A DNA stretch of 41,460 bases, taken from NCBI RefSeq assembly GCF_000286835.2, contig NZ_AJYD02000040.1, forward strand, positions 1 to 41,460, given 5' to 3'. Shown piece after piece: positions 11,411 through 19,903 of the stretch. Below the pieces are notes generated by a model. It had not been told where the DNA came from. It saw only the letters and a program-made list of their open reading frames with translations, and searched no databases. Numbering within the stretch: the stretch's first letter is position 1; every line of letters starts with the position of its first letter. This DNA comes from Enterovibrio norvegicus FF-33. Lineage in GTDB: Bacteria > Pseudomonadota > Gammaproteobacteria > Enterobacterales > Vibrionaceae. The translations under genes were made by a program, and so were the position numbers.

Positions 11411-13300
11411 TCAGGCTCCCTTTTTGAGCATGCCTTGCTTTTTCAGGTGTACCAGCAGAATCGAAATAGCTGCTGGCGTGATCCCTGAAATACGTGATGC
11501 CTTGCCGACAGTTTCAGGACGTGCATCCTGCAATTTGGCGACGACTTCGTTAGACAACCCTTTGATATGTTTGTAGTCCAATGCAATAGGGAGAGATGTG
11601 TTTTCATGGCGAACTGACTTTTCAATCTCGTCTTTTTGACGGTTGATATAGCCTTCGTATTTGATCTGAGTTTCAACTTGCTCACGTGCTTGTTGATCCT
11701 CGTTCGCAGGACCAAATGCTGGGATTGAAACCAGTTGATCGTATGTCATTTCCGGACGACGTAATAACTCTTCACCATTGGCCTCACGAGACAACGGAGC
11801 CTTGAGGATCATGTTGAGAGCCTGAGCATCCTCAGAGGTTGGGCGAATCCAAGTACTGCGAAGACGCTGTGCTTCCAGCTCCATGTTTTCAAGTTTTTGA
11901 TTGAAACGCGCCCAGCGCTCGTCGTCTACGAGACCAAGTTGACGGCCCGTTTCGGTCAAACGCAGATCAGCATTATCTTCACGAAGCAATAAGCGATATT
12001 CCGCACGGGATGTGAACATGCGATACGGTTCTTTCGTGCCCATGGTCGACAAGTCGTCAATCAATACGCCCATGTAGGCTTGATCACGACGAGGACACCA
12101 GCCCTCTTTGTCTTGTGCAAATAACGCAGCATTTGCACCTGCAAGCAAGCCTTGTGCCGCCGCTTCTTCATAACCAGTAGTACCGTTAATCTGGCCAGCA
12201 AAGAACAAACCTTTTATAAATTTAGTTTCAAAGGTTTGTTTCAGATCGCGTGGATCGAAGAAATCATACTCGATCGCGTAGCCCGGACGGATCACTCGAG
12301 CATTTTCAAAACCCTTGATCGTATGGATGATCCCCATCTGCACATCAAATGGCAGGCTGGTGGAGATCCCATTTGGGTATAACTCATGGGTTGTTAACCC
12401 TTCTGGCTCAACGAAAATTTGGTGTTTGTCTTTGTCGGCAAAGCGCATCACTTTGTCTTCAATGGACGGGCAATAACGTGGGCCAATACCTTCAATCACC
12501 CCGGAATACATTGGGCTGCGATCTAAGTTATTGCGGATCAGTTCATGTGTATTTTCATTGGTATACGTGATGAAACATGGCACTTGACGAGGATGATCTG
12601 CCGCCTTACCCATGAAAGAAAACACTGGGCGTGGATTGTCACCATGCTGAGTATCCATCACGCTGAAATCGACAGTACGAGCGTCAATGCGAGGTGGTGT
12701 ACCGGTTTTTAGGCGATCAACGCGAAAAGGCAATTCACGCAGTCGATCAGCTAATGCGATAGATGGCGGATCGCCTGCTCGGCCACCGGAGTAGTTTTCC
12801 AACCCAATATGGATTTTTCCACCAAGGAAAGTACCCACCGTCAAAACAACGGATTTTGCTCGAAACTTAAGCCCCATTTCAGTCACAACGCCGGTGACTT
12901 GATCTTGTTCAACAATGAGATCAATAACGGCCTGTTGGAAAAGCATTAAGTTCGGTTGGTTTTCCAATGTCTCTCGAACGGCCGCTTTGTAGAGCGCGCG
13001 GTCAGCTTGTGCACGAGTAGCGCGCACTGCAGGACCTTTTGAAGCGTTCAGCGTTCTGAATTGGATCCCACCCTTGTCGATTGCACGGGCCATTAGGCCA
13101 CCGAGCGCATCGACTTCTTTCACCAGATGTCCTTTTCCGATCCCGCCAATAGCCGGGTTGCATGACATTTGCCCCAATGTATCGATGTTGTGCGTTAGCA
13201 GAAGGGTTTGTTGACCCATACGTGCAGCGGCTAGTGCAGCTTCCGTACCTGCATGACCACCACCAACAACGATGACATCAAAGTTATCCTGGTAAAACAT
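11411..13300 (-). CDS. mnmG: tRNA uridine-5-carboxymethylaminomethyl modification enzyme, FAD-binding subunit
   Basis: MnmG (GidA) works with MnmE to install the carboxymethylaminomethyl group at wobble U34 of several tRNAs, using FAD and methylenetetrahydrofolate. The 629-residue protein equals E. coli MnmG in length. It shows the FAD dinucleotide fold [19 protein letters not shown] (about 11–29), the motif [16 protein letters not shown], the second signature [17 protein letters not shown] (about 370–386), and a C-terminal MnmE-interacting helical domain. Its partner mnmE lies across the origin at 15460–16824. A promoter at 13354–13382 reads out of oriC into it. Confidence 0.99.
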   Translation of the reverse strand: MFYQDNFDVIVVGGGHAGTEAALAAARMGQQTLLLTHNIDTLGQMSCNPAIGGIGKGHLVKEVDALGGLMARAIDKGGIQFRTLNASKGPAVRATRAQADRALYKAAVRETLENQPNLMLFQQAVIDLIVEQDQVTGVVTEMGLKFRAKSVVLTVGTFLGGKIHIGLENYSGGRAGDPPSIALADRLRELPFRVDRLKTGTPPRIDARTVDFSVMDTQHGDNPRPVFSFMGKAADHPRQVPCFITYTNENTHELIRNNLDRSPMYSGVIEGIGPRYCPSIEDKVMRFADKDKHQIFVEPEGLTTHELYPNGISTSLPFDVQMGIIHTIKGFENARVIRPGYAIEYDFFDPRDLKQTFETKFIKGLFFAGQINGTTGYEEAAAQGLLAGANAALFAQDKEGWCPRRDQAYMGVLIDDLSTMGTKEPYRMFTSRAEYRLLLREDNADLRLTETGRQLGLVDDERWARFNQKLENMELEAQRLRSTWIRPTSEDAQALNMILKAPLSREANGEELLRRPEMTYDQLVSIPAFGPANEDQQAREQVETQIKYEGYINRQKDEIEKSVRHENTSLPIALDYKHIKGLSNEVVAKLQDARPETVGKASRISGITPAAISILLVHLKKQGMLKKGA

Positions 13301-13353
13301 GGTGTGACCTCAAAAAGGAAATGGTTGATTTGGGTATTGCGAAAAAGAGGATC

Positions 13354-13382
13354 ATTCTACCGCTTTTCCAGAAGGGTGAGAA
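13354..13382 (-). promoter_or_regulatory. Probable mnmG promoter
   Basis: On the minus strand TTCTCA (-35, 13377–13382) and TAGAAT (-10, 13354–13359) are spaced by 17 bp. It lies between the AT-rich part of oriC and mnmG, as does the E. coli gidA promoter, where transcription leaving the origin affects unwinding. Confidence 0.55.
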
Positions 13383-13431
13383 CCAAAAGTGTGATCTTTG
13401 ATCGAGCGGGAAGCTCTTAAATATATATAAA

Positions 13432-13468
13432 GATCTTTATATAGATCTTTGTATTGATCATTATTAAG
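13432..13468 (+). repeat. AT-rich 13-mer repeats of the oriC unwinding element
   Basis: Three GATC-led units at 12-bp spacing begin at 13432 (GATCTTTATATAG), 13444 (GATCTTTGTATTG) and 13456 (GATCATTATTAAG), preceded by the A/T run AATATATATAA. They correspond to the L, M and R 13-mers of E. coli oriC, where DnaA opens the duplex. Confidence 0.85.
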
Positions 13469-13685
13469 GAAGACGATCTCTGTGGATAACTGGTAAATGA
13501 TCAATATGATCATTCATTTAAGGCGGATCGTTTTCTGTGTGTGAGCTTGGATCAAGTTATGTACTTCCTGGGATCAAAATGGGTACTTATCAACAGGGGG
13601 GTAAAAGTGCCAAAGTTGTTATTGGGATAACTATAGGTTGATCACCGTTTAGATCCATAGTTATCCACAATTTACAGGTCACAAA

Positions 13686-13714
13686 ATAGAATAAAATTTA
13701 CCCTCTTAGCGGGC
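13686..13714 (-). terminator. Possible weak terminator downstream of mioC
   Basis: Just beyond the mioC stop, the minus strand reads AAAATTGCCC, a seven-base loop, GGGTAAATTTT, then T-rich sequence. The stem is AT-rich with an internal mismatch, so termination may be inefficient and mioC transcription could enter oriC, as is known in E. coli. Confidence 0.35.
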
Positions 13715-13718
13715 AATT

Positions 13719-14165
13719 TTATTCACAGAGTTGGTTTTTGTACTGTGATAACCACAATTCGGCTGGTTCTTCTGGCAATGGATGCGTGCATATATCGATA
13801 TCAAGTCGGTCAATTACACGCTTTGCACCAAGTGTTTTCAGCTGTTTGTCGGCATTGATTCCTGCACCGCAAAAGGTGTCATAACTCGAATCTCCTATCG
13901 CAATGACGGCATATTCTAAGCCTGATAAATCCGGTTTATCTGTGTTTAAGGCTTCCATTAGTGGCAATAAATTATCAGGGTAGTCACCCGCACCATGTGT
14001 TGAGGTGATCAGTAACAGACATTTACTGCTTGTTACATCAACTAATTCTGCTTCATTAATGACCTTAACCGTATATCCCTCTTGCTCCAGTAGAGCGGCC
14101 AAATGGTCGCCAACGTATTCGGTACCACCCAGTGTGCTTCCGGTGATCAGGGTTATTTCACTCAT
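13719..14165 (-). CDS. mioC: Flavodoxin-like protein MioC
   Basis: MioC is a small FMN-binding flavodoxin; in E. coli it can act as electron carrier for biotin synthase and its gene adjoins oriC. The 148-residue protein has the FMN phosphate-binding loop TGSTLGGTEYVGDHLA (about 8–23), a second loop STHGAGDYPDN (about 54–64) and the isoalloxazine loop GDSSYDTFCGAG (about 91–102). It is transcribed toward the origin, as in E. coli, so transcription may influence initiation. It follows the GGDEF-like gene by 67 bases. Confidence 0.95.
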   Translation of the reverse strand: MSEITLITGSTLGGTEYVGDHLAALLEQEGYTVKVINEAELVDVTSSKCLLLITSTHGAGDYPDNLLPLMEALNTDKPDLSGLEYAVIAIGDSSYDTFCGAGINADKQLKTLGAKRVIDRLDIDICTHPLPEEPAELWLSQYKNQLCE

Positions 14166-14232
14166 AGACTCTTCTCTAAACCAGTGTAAATACGGGTAGC
14201 TAGTATTGAAGTCAGGCTATGGGCAAGTCAAG

Positions 14233-15360
14233 TTAACTGGGTTGACAAAATTCGTCGCGAAACAGGGGATTGATACCTTTGGGGGAGAGAGATTGGATTT
14301 TATTTTTTCCACGTTTCTTGGCGTTTGTCATCGCAACCAACGCCGTATCGATCAACTGATAGCCCGCAAGACAGCCTTCATTAGATGTAGTCACGCCTAA
14401 ACTCGCTGTGCGTTTAACGGCTGTGTTATCCAACAAAACGACGCTACGACTGATGGCTGCTTTTAACTGTTCGGCGATACGCATGGCATCGTTTGCTGGT
14501 GTTTCACTCAGCAGCACAACAAAGTTATCAGCATGCATTCTGCCCAATGGTGTTATTGGGGAAAGGTTTTCTTTCAATAGGTTAGCGACATGGATGAGCA
14601 CTTGGTCGCCAGTACTTCTACCATGCATTTCATTTATTTGTCGGAAACCGTCAAGATTTATCGCAATGATTGATAACGGTTTTTTCTTACGTTGTGCGCG
14701 GAAAAATAGCTCGTCAGCTTGTGTGTAGAGGCTTTGGCTATTGGCAGTTTCAGTCAAAAGATCTTCATGGACAAGCTTCCGTGATGATTCATCAATGGTA
14801 TGTAAATCAACAAGATAAAAATCGGTGAGCGCCACGGAAGCCATGACTAAAACAAGAATGACACAGAGATAAGCTGCACGAGCATCAGCATCGGTTAGTG
14901 AAAGGATTGGATCTGATGATGGAATTGTTTTTGCTAAAAACAACAAAATGATAGCGATCAATGATAACCCATATCGAGGAAGACGCTCACTGGGATCAAA
15001 CACCAATACTACCGCCGTTGGCACCACCAGCAGTAGAAGTTCAGTTTCAAAGTTATCTGATAGTACAAACAAAGGCAGTGTAAATTGCTGGATGAAGAAG
15101 ACGAAAAACACCCAGTATTTAGCCAGCCATAGCATTCCTTCTCGCGTTAAAACAAAGGCAATAAAATAGAGGAAAGCATAGAGACCGTTGAGTAATGCGG
15201 CTGATGCATTGTCGAAAGCAAACCAGAATAATGCTGAAAAAAGTAAGGTCCCGCCTGCACATAAGCCTGCCAATAGGTTCACCATCCGTAAATGGTGAAC
15301 CTGCAATTTGTCGCAACGTTCTATCCCTAAATTGAGTATAGGGCTCAGGCTATTGATCAT
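14233..15360 (-). CDS. Membrane protein with degenerate GGDEF domain
   Basis: The 375-residue protein has about six membrane helices (roughly residues 26–180) and a C-terminal GGDEF-fold domain (about 195–360). The fold is recognisable from NLDGFRQINEMHGRSTGDQVL (235 onward) and TASLGVTTS (318–326), but the signature that should read GGDEF is HADNF (276–280), and the first metal-binding Asp of the canonical DxD-type segment is Asn235. No RxxD inhibitory site precedes the signature. Diguanylate cyclase activity is therefore unlikely; a receptor or regulatory role is inferred, with no known ligand. It is inserted between mioC and mnmE, which are close neighbours in most relatives, and has its own terminator-bounded spacer with a possible extended -10 promoter (15393–15401). 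Confidence 0.85.
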   Translation of the reverse strand: MINSLSPILNLGIERCDKLQVHHLRMVNLLAGLCAGGTLLFSALFWFAFDNASAALLNGLYAFLYFIAFVLTREGMLWLAKYWVFFVFFIQQFTLPLFVLSDNFETELLLLVVPTAVVLVFDPSERLPRYGLSLIAIILLFLAKTIPSSDPILSLTDADARAAYLCVILVLVMASVALTDFYLVDLHTIDESSRKLVHEDLLTETANSQSLYTQADELFFRAQRKKKPLSIIAINLDGFRQINEMHGRSTGDQVLIHVANLLKENLSPITPLGRMHADNFVVLLSETPANDAMRIAEQLKAAISRSVVLLDNTAVKRTASLGVTTSNEGCLAGYQLIDTALVAMTNAKKRGKNKIQSLSPKGINPLFRDEFCQPS

Positions 15361-15392
15361 TTAATGGCTTGAATAACGGGTAGTTGACAATA

Positions 15393-15401
15393 AGTGTAGC
15401 A
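15393..15401 (-). promoter_or_regulatory. Possible extended -10 promoter of the GGDEF-like gene
   Basis: On the minus strand TGC precedes TACACT (15393–15398), an extended -10 arrangement 33 bases upstream of the GGDEF-like gene. No good -35 was seen at the expected distance. Confidence 0.4.
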
Positions 15402-15424
15402 AAGGAGGGATGAATCGTGAGGGG

Positions 15425-15450
15425 AGAAAAAAGCTGCCGATTGGCAGCTT
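15425..15450 (-). terminator. Terminator of mnmE
   Basis: On the minus strand a stem GCTGCC/GGCAGC (15433–15438 with 15443–15448), extended by A–T pairs, is followed by a run of T. It begins ten bases after the mnmE stop codon. Confidence 0.85.
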
Positions 15451-15459
15451 TAAGTGTCT

Positions 15460-16824
15460 TTATTTACCAATACAGAATGAACTGAATATTCGTCCAAGAA
15501 GATCATCTGAGCTGAATTCACCCGTGATTTCGCCAAGGTGTTGCTGTGCAATGCGCAGCTCTTCAGCCAGAATTTCACCAGCCATATAGCCTTCAAGCTG
15601 CTCTTTTCCTATATCAAGGTGGCGTGCGGCTGCATCGAGCGCTTCCAAATGACGACGGCGTGCCATAAAGCCTCCTTCGGTGGCTCCTGAGAAGCCCATA
15701 CAAGCTTTGAGGTGATCGCGAAGCGAATCTACACCAGTGCCTGTTTTGGCACTCAAGCGGATAAGGGTAGGCTGACTGGCGTGACAAATACCCAGTGTTT
15801 CGCCAGTCATGTCCGCTTTGTTGCGGATAACTGTCATGCCGATATTAGCCGGTAAGCGGTCAATAAATTCTGGCCAAATTTCTTCAGGTGATGTGGCATC
15901 TGTGGTGGTGCCATCAACCATAAATAGCACGCGATCAGCTTGTGCTATTTCATCCCAAGCGCGCTGAATACCGATACGCTCTACTTCATCTGACGCGTCA
16001 CGTAAGCCTGCTGTATCGATAATGTGCAATGGCATGCCATCGATGTGGATATGCTCACGCAAGACGTCACGGGTGGTGCCAGCGATGTCAGTGACAATCG
16101 CACTTTCTTTCCCGGATAAGGCATTAAGAAGACTGGACTTACCTGCATTTGGTCGCCCTGCAATCACGACTTTCATCCCTTCACGAATGATAGCGCCTTG
16201 GTTGGCTTCTTTGCGCACATCACTTAGCGTGTTGATAATGCCATTGAGATCGTTAGCGACTTTGCCGTCTGATAGAAAGTCGATCTCTTCGTCGGGGAAG
16301 TCGATGGCCGCTTCTACATAGATACGCAAGTGGATCAGCGCTTCCACCAGCTGATTAACTTTGTTAGAAAATGCACCCTGTAGACTTTGTAGAGCGCTTT
16401 TTGCGGCTTGCTCAGAGCTGGCATCAATCAAATCAGCAATGGCTTCTGCTTGAGCAAGGTCGAGCTTGTCATTTAAAAAAGCGCGTTCAGAGAACTCACC
16501 AGGGCGTGCGGTACGCACACCGTCAATGGTTACGATTCGTTTGATCAGCATGTCCATAATCACAGGGCCTCCATGGCCTTGTAGTTCTAGCACATCTTCG
16601 CCTGTAAATGAGTTTGGTGATTGGAAGTACAGTGCAATGCCTTGATCAAGAGCGGTGCCTTCTTCATCTTTGAACGGCAGATATTCAGCACGACGAACAG
16701 GAAGCTCTCGACCTGTCACGGCCATGGCGACCTGTTTCGCTTTTGGTCCTGAAACGCGAACGATACCCACACCGCCGCGTCCTGGCGGGGTAGCTTGTGC
16801 GACGATAGTGTCTGTGTAACTCAT
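15460..16824 (-). CDS. mnmE: tRNA modification GTPase MnmE
   Basis: MnmE (TrmE) is the GTPase partner of MnmG in wobble-uridine modification. The 454-residue protein equals E. coli MnmE in length. An N-terminal folate-binding domain (about 1–118, [21 protein letters not shown]) precedes a helical domain interrupted by a G domain (about 215–375) with G1 GRPNAGKSS, the G2 threonines [10 protein letters not shown]3 DTAGLRD and G4 NKAD. The C-terminus is the family-defining CIGK with the essential Cys451. It lies 186 bases after yidC with a terminator between them, so a promoter of its own is expected. Confidence 0.99.
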   Translation of the reverse strand: MSYTDTIVAQATPPGRGGVGIVRVSGPKAKQVAMAVTGRELPVRRAEYLPFKDEEGTALDQGIALYFQSPNSFTGEDVLELQGHGGPVIMDMLIKRIVTIDGVRTARPGEFSERAFLNDKLDLAQAEAIADLIDASSEQAAKSALQSLQGAFSNKVNQLVEALIHLRIYVEAAIDFPDEEIDFLSDGKVANDLNGIINTLSDVRKEANQGAIIREGMKVVIAGRPNAGKSSLLNALSGKESAIVTDIAGTTRDVLREHIHIDGMPLHIIDTAGLRDASDEVERIGIQRAWDEIAQADRVLFMVDGTTTDATSPEEIWPEFIDRLPANIGMTVIRNKADMTGETLGICHASQPTLIRLSAKTGTGVDSLRDHLKACMGFSGATEGGFMARRRHLEALDAAARHLDIGKEQLEGYMAGEILAEELRIAQQHLGEITGEFSSDDLLGRIFSSFCIGK

Positions 16825-16969
16825 GGTAGCTAAACCTGCTGATGAAAAATGTTGCTAGTGTAACCCCAAACTTCTCCAATATGCAGGTTTCAGCATCAAT
16901 CTCGCTGATAGTGCATTGATGAAATGTGGAGATCCAATCGAGATAAAAAAGGCCTATGGACATAAACGA

Positions 16970-16993
16970 AGAAAGGCGGCCAATGGCCGCCTT
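16970..16993 (-). terminator. Probable terminator of the rpmH–rnpA–yidD–yidC transcript
   Basis: A perfect 9-bp inverted repeat AAGGCGGCC (16973–16981) / GGCCGCCTT (16985–16993) with a three-base loop lies 18 bases after the yidC stop codon. The T-run that follows on the minus strand is short (TTTCTTCG), so termination may be partial. Confidence 0.7.
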
Positions 16994-17010
16994 GTCATCA
17001 TTCGTTACCA

Positions 17011-18630
17011 CTACTTACGGCTGTGAAGGCCTTTCTTCTCGAGCGCACGATAGATCAACGTTTGCTGGATAAGTGTCACGACGTTCGACACCAGCCAGTA
17101 CAGAACAAGACCTGCAGGGAACCACAGGAAGAAAACGGTGAACATGACAGGCATGAACGTCATTATCTTCTGCTGCATTGGATCCGTTACTGTACTAGGG
17201 CTCATCTTCTGAATCAGGAACATAGATGCACCCATTAGAAGTGGCAGCACATAGTATGGATCTGGCGCCGACAAATCTTGAATCCACAGCATGAACGGAG
17301 CATGACGCAGTTCTACAGATTCCATTAACGCCCAATAAAGCGCGATGAAGATTGGCATTTGCAGGATAAGTGGAAGACAGCCACCCAACGGGTTAACTTT
17401 TTCCTTCTTATACAGCTCCATCATCTCTTGGCTCATGCGTTGGCGGTCATCACCAATGCGCTCACGCATCTCAGCCAATTTTGGCTGCAGCATACGCATT
17501 TTTGCCATTGAGGTGTACTGCGCTTTGGTCAGCGGGTACATGGCACCGCGGACGATAAACGTCAGGATGATGATCGCAACACCCCAGTTACCAACAAAGC
17601 CGTAGATGGTTGCGAGTAACCAATGCAGCGGGCTCGCAATGAACCATAACCAACCATAATCAACGGTAAGATTAAGATTCGGCGCGGTGGCTTCCATTTG
17701 GTCCTGAAGTTTAGGACCTACCCACAATGTTGCATCCATGGTGGTTGTTGTACCTGGTGCAATGGTGGTGGTTGGATAGCGAACACCGATAAAGCCTTGA
17801 CCATCGCTGGTACGGGTATACAAGTTTGCATCACCGTCAGCATGAGGTATCCAAGCGGCAACAAAGTAGTGTTGCATCATGGCGGCCCAGCCGTCTTTAG
17901 AGATAGTCAGGTTAAGGTTCTTATCCTGCATATCATCGAAGCTGTATTTTTTGTATTTGGTGTCATCGGCTGAATACGCGCCACCTGTGTATGTCGGCAT
18001 GGTCAAACTACCACCGTCATCCATCAGATTTTGTTTCAGCTGAGCATACATTTGAACCGTGGCTGCTTTATCGCTTTTGTTGTCGATAGTGTAATCAACA
18101 TCAACTGCGTAGTTGCCGCGTTTCAGGATGAATGTTTTGGTGTAAGTAATGCCATCTTTCACCACTGTCATCGGTACACGCAATTCATCTTGGCCGTTGG
18201 CCATAGAGAAATCAGTGCCGTTTGTGGTGAATTCAGCGCGACCTTTAAGGGTGTCGATACCGTCAGGACCAATTAGGCCACTTTGAGCAACGAAAACATG
18301 ATTAGGCTGATTTTTCAGTAGTAGGAACTTGTCTTTCGAATCAAATTCCGCGTCATACTTGTTCAACTCGGCACGGACAATGTCACCGCCTTGTGTGTCA
18401 ACGGTCAGCGTCAGCACGTCACTATGGAGGGTGATAAGCTTGTTAGAGACGGAATCCTGCGTCAGAGGCTGAGACGCATCTGAGCCGGCAGGTACATCAC
18501 CACTGTGTTGTGCTTGCTGTGTTACGCCCTGACCCTGTGGTTGAGGGTTGTTAGTTTCGTTCCAGTTGAGATACAACATGAATGAAACAAACATAAGGGC
18601 AATCAACAGGATATTACGTTGAGAATCCAT
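17011..18630 (-). CDS. yidC: Membrane protein insertase YidC
   Basis: YidC inserts and folds inner-membrane proteins, alone or with the Sec translocon; known substrates include the F0 c subunit encoded by atpE in this window. The 539-residue protein has an N-terminal membrane anchor (about 5–22, [17 protein letters not shown]), a large periplasmic beta domain (about 60–330), and a C-terminal core of five helices with the conserved segment [22 protein letters not shown] (positively charged groove Arg) and [23 protein letters not shown]. It begins two bases after yidD. Confidence 0.99.
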   Translation of the reverse strand: MDSQRNILLIALMFVSFMLYLNWNETNNPQPQGQGVTQQAQHSGDVPAGSDASQPLTQDSVSNKLITLHSDVLTLTVDTQGGDIVRAELNKYDAEFDSKDKFLLLKNQPNHVFVAQSGLIGPDGIDTLKGRAEFTTNGTDFSMANGQDELRVPMTVVKDGITYTKTFILKRGNYAVDVDYTIDNKSDKAATVQMYAQLKQNLMDDGGSLTMPTYTGGAYSADDTKYKKYSFDDMQDKNLNLTISKDGWAAMMQHYFVAAWIPHADGDANLYTRTSDGQGFIGVRYPTTTIAPGTTTTMDATLWVGPKLQDQMEATAPNLNLTVDYGWLWFIASPLHWLLATIYGFVGNWGVAIIILTFIVRGAMYPLTKAQYTSMAKMRMLQPKLAEMRERIGDDRQRMSQEMMELYKKEKVNPLGGCLPLILQMPIFIALYWALMESVELRHAPFMLWIQDLSAPDPYYVLPLLMGASMFLIQKMSPSTVTDPMQQKIMTFMPVMFTVFFLWFPAGLVLYWLVSNVVTLIQQTLIYRALEKKGLHSRK

Positions 18631-18632
18631 TG

Positions 18633-18893
18633 CTAATTGTCTCGATTGTTAGGATGACGCGGGGGCACAGGATCGTACCCACCATGATTAAGAGGATGGC
18701 ATTTTAATAAACGTTTGCTCGCTAACCAACACCCTTTTGCAACACCGTGATGGTTGACCGCTTCTATGGCATATTGTGAGCATGTCGGCGTGAACCGACA
18801 GCGAGGCCCTAGCAGTGGGCTAATGAGGAGTTGGTACCCGCGAAACAGCCCTACGACTATTTTTTTCGCGGTGGTTGAGATAAACGTTGCCAT
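18633..18893 (-). CDS. yidD: Membrane protein insertion efficiency factor YidD
   Basis: YidD is a small membrane-associated protein that assists YidC-dependent insertion. The 86-residue protein contains the conserved UPF0161 core [20 protein letters not shown] with three cysteines (including the later KCHPLNHGG), an N-terminal amphipathic helix and the C-terminal GGYDPVP motif. Its start overlaps the end of rnpA by 37 bases, the usual arrangement that suggests translational coupling. Confidence 0.96.
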   Translation of the reverse strand: MATFISTTAKKIVVGLFRGYQLLISPLLGPRCRFTPTCSQYAIEAVNHHGVAKGCWLASKRLLKCHPLNHGGYDPVPPRHPNNRDN

Positions 18894-19216
18894 AACTTAT
18901 CGAGCAGCATTCTCAATTCTTCGTTACTGAGCTCGTTAGCACTTTTCTTTGCGATCACAACAAAATCCTTCGCTGGCAGCGAGTGCTGACGCAGACGAAA
19001 ACTTTCGCGAACGAGACGCTTAAAGCGATTACGGTCAACGGCAAGTTTGATTTGTTTTTTTGGCACAGCCTGACCTAAACGTGGACGGTCAAGAGTGTTT
19101 TTGCGGGCAAGTATAGTTAAGTGTGGCGAGCCAGCGCGATGAGGTTGCTGGAAGACAGAGTTGAAATGTTCGGGAGTTAACAGACGTAACTCCCGAGAAA
19201 AAGCTAGCTTATTCAC
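18857..19216 (-). CDS. rnpA: Ribonuclease P protein component
   Basis: RnpA is the basic protein cofactor of RNase P, which removes 5' leaders from tRNA precursors. The 119-residue protein has the RNR signature in [18 protein letters not shown] (about 60–77), the N-terminal aromatic cleft elements [10 protein letters not shown], and [17 protein letters not shown]. It follows rpmH by 13 bases and overlaps yidD. Confidence 0.97.
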   Translation of the reverse strand: MNKLAFSRELRLLTPEHFNSVFQQPHRAGSPHLTILARKNTLDRPRLGQAVPKKQIKLAVDRNRFKRLVRESFRLRQHSLPAKDFVVIAKKSANELSNEELRMLLDKLWQRLSQPPRKK

Positions 19217-19229
19217 TAATCAATAAAGA

Positions 19230-19364
19230 TTATTTTGAAAGCTTGCTACGGCCTTTCGCACGGCGAGCGGCGATTACCTTACGACCGTTCTTAGTTGCCA
19301 TGCGCGCACGGAAACCGTGAGTGCGCTTACGCTTTAGAACTGAAGGTTGAAAAGTGCGTTTCAT
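19230..19364 (-). CDS. rpmH: 50S ribosomal protein L34
   Basis: L34 is a very small basic protein of the large ribosomal subunit. Reading the minus strand gives a 44-residue product beginning [19 protein letters not shown] and ending GRSKLSK, the standard bacterial L34. It is the first gene of rpmH–rnpA–yidD–yidC, with a promoter at 19521–19548 and a 157-base leader containing two stem-loops. Confidence 0.97.
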   Translation of the reverse strand: MKRTFQPSVLKRKRTHGFRARMATKNGRKVIAARRAKGRSKLSK

Positions 19365-19459
19365 GGTTTCTACCTTAAATTACTGATCAGTTTTTAGGTT
19401 TGTTAACCCGACGTGGGACAAAGTCCGACGCCTCTCAACAAAGAGGGCGGATTGTAAAC

Positions 19460-19503
19460 ATTGACTGAGTTATAGTCAATCGTAAAACCACGAATGGTTT
19501 TAC
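19460..19503 (-). promoter_or_regulatory. Two stem-loops in the rpmH leader
   Basis: Two inverted repeats lie between the rpmH promoter and the gene: ATTGACT (19460–19466) / AGTCAAT (19474–19480), and a perfect 9-bp GTAAAACCA (19482–19490) / TGGTTTTAC (19495–19503) with a four-base loop. They are close enough to stack in RNA. Neither has a T-run on the minus strand. They may be an mRNA control or stability structure; function is unknown. Confidence 0.55.
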
Positions 19504-19520
19504 AACACTCCGGGCGCGCA

Positions 19521-19548
19521 ATTATACGTGGTCATCTGTTAATCGCAA
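19521..19548 (-). promoter_or_regulatory. rpmH promoter
   Basis: On the minus strand TTGCGA (19543–19548) and TATAAT (19521–19526) are 16 bp apart, followed by a GCGCGCC discriminator. Strength and GC-rich start fit a growth-regulated ribosomal-protein promoter. Confidence 0.75.
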
Positions 19549-19549
19549 G

Positions 19550-19903
19550 GATCCTTTATCGATCTTATCCACTTTATTCTGTGTGTTAGCTGTGATGTTC
19601 GCGAGGTAATAAAGGTATAACTCGGGCATAACTTTTTTAGCGTGATCTATATAGAAGAGATCAACCGAGATTCACAGTGGTACACGGCGTTATTTAGAAG
19701 ATAGGATCTTTGCCCATTTATTCCACTTTTGCATAATTCTGTGAGTAAGTAGGGGGTCAACTGTGTTGATCGGCGAGTTAAATGTGCGATCTGTGTGTAT
19801 AACTTAGATCTTATTCACTGCAAAAGGGATCTTCTCGCTAGCGATCCTCGTCGTAGAAGTATAAAATTGCTTCCCTTTTCTTTTATCAAGTGTGGAGTCA
19901 GAC
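19550..19903 (+). promoter_or_regulatory. dnaA regulatory region with DnaA-box-like sites and clustered GATC
   Basis: This spacer before dnaA carries ten GATC sites (19550 to 19843) and DnaA-box-like sequences: TTATCCACT at 19565–19573, TGTGTATAA (minus-strand TTATACACA, a consensus match) at 19794–19802, and the weaker TTATTCACT at 19811–19819. A candidate promoter is TTGCCC (19710–19715), 16 bp, CATAAT (19732–19737). Autorepression by DnaA and SeqA sequestration are known for E. coli dnaA and are inferred here. Confidence 0.6.

Larger units (their letters stand above)
13345..13669. other. Replication origin oriC
   Basis: The 418-bp spacer between mnmG and mioC contains an origin laid out like E. 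coli oriC. The unwinding region (about 13418–13470) is followed by boxes at 13481–13489 (TGTGGATAA, perfect, R1-like and in the same orientation), 13587–13595 (TTATCAACA, R2-like), 13622–13630 (TTGGGATAA, R3-like, weak) and 13661–13669 (TTATCCACA, perfect, R4-like). The block TGGGATCAAAAT at 13570 corresponds to the E. coli R5M region. Fourteen GATC sites fall between 13350 and 13655, the target of Dam methylation and SeqA. A DnaA-dependent chromosomal origin is firmly supported; an IHF site was not identified with confidence. Confidence 0.93.
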
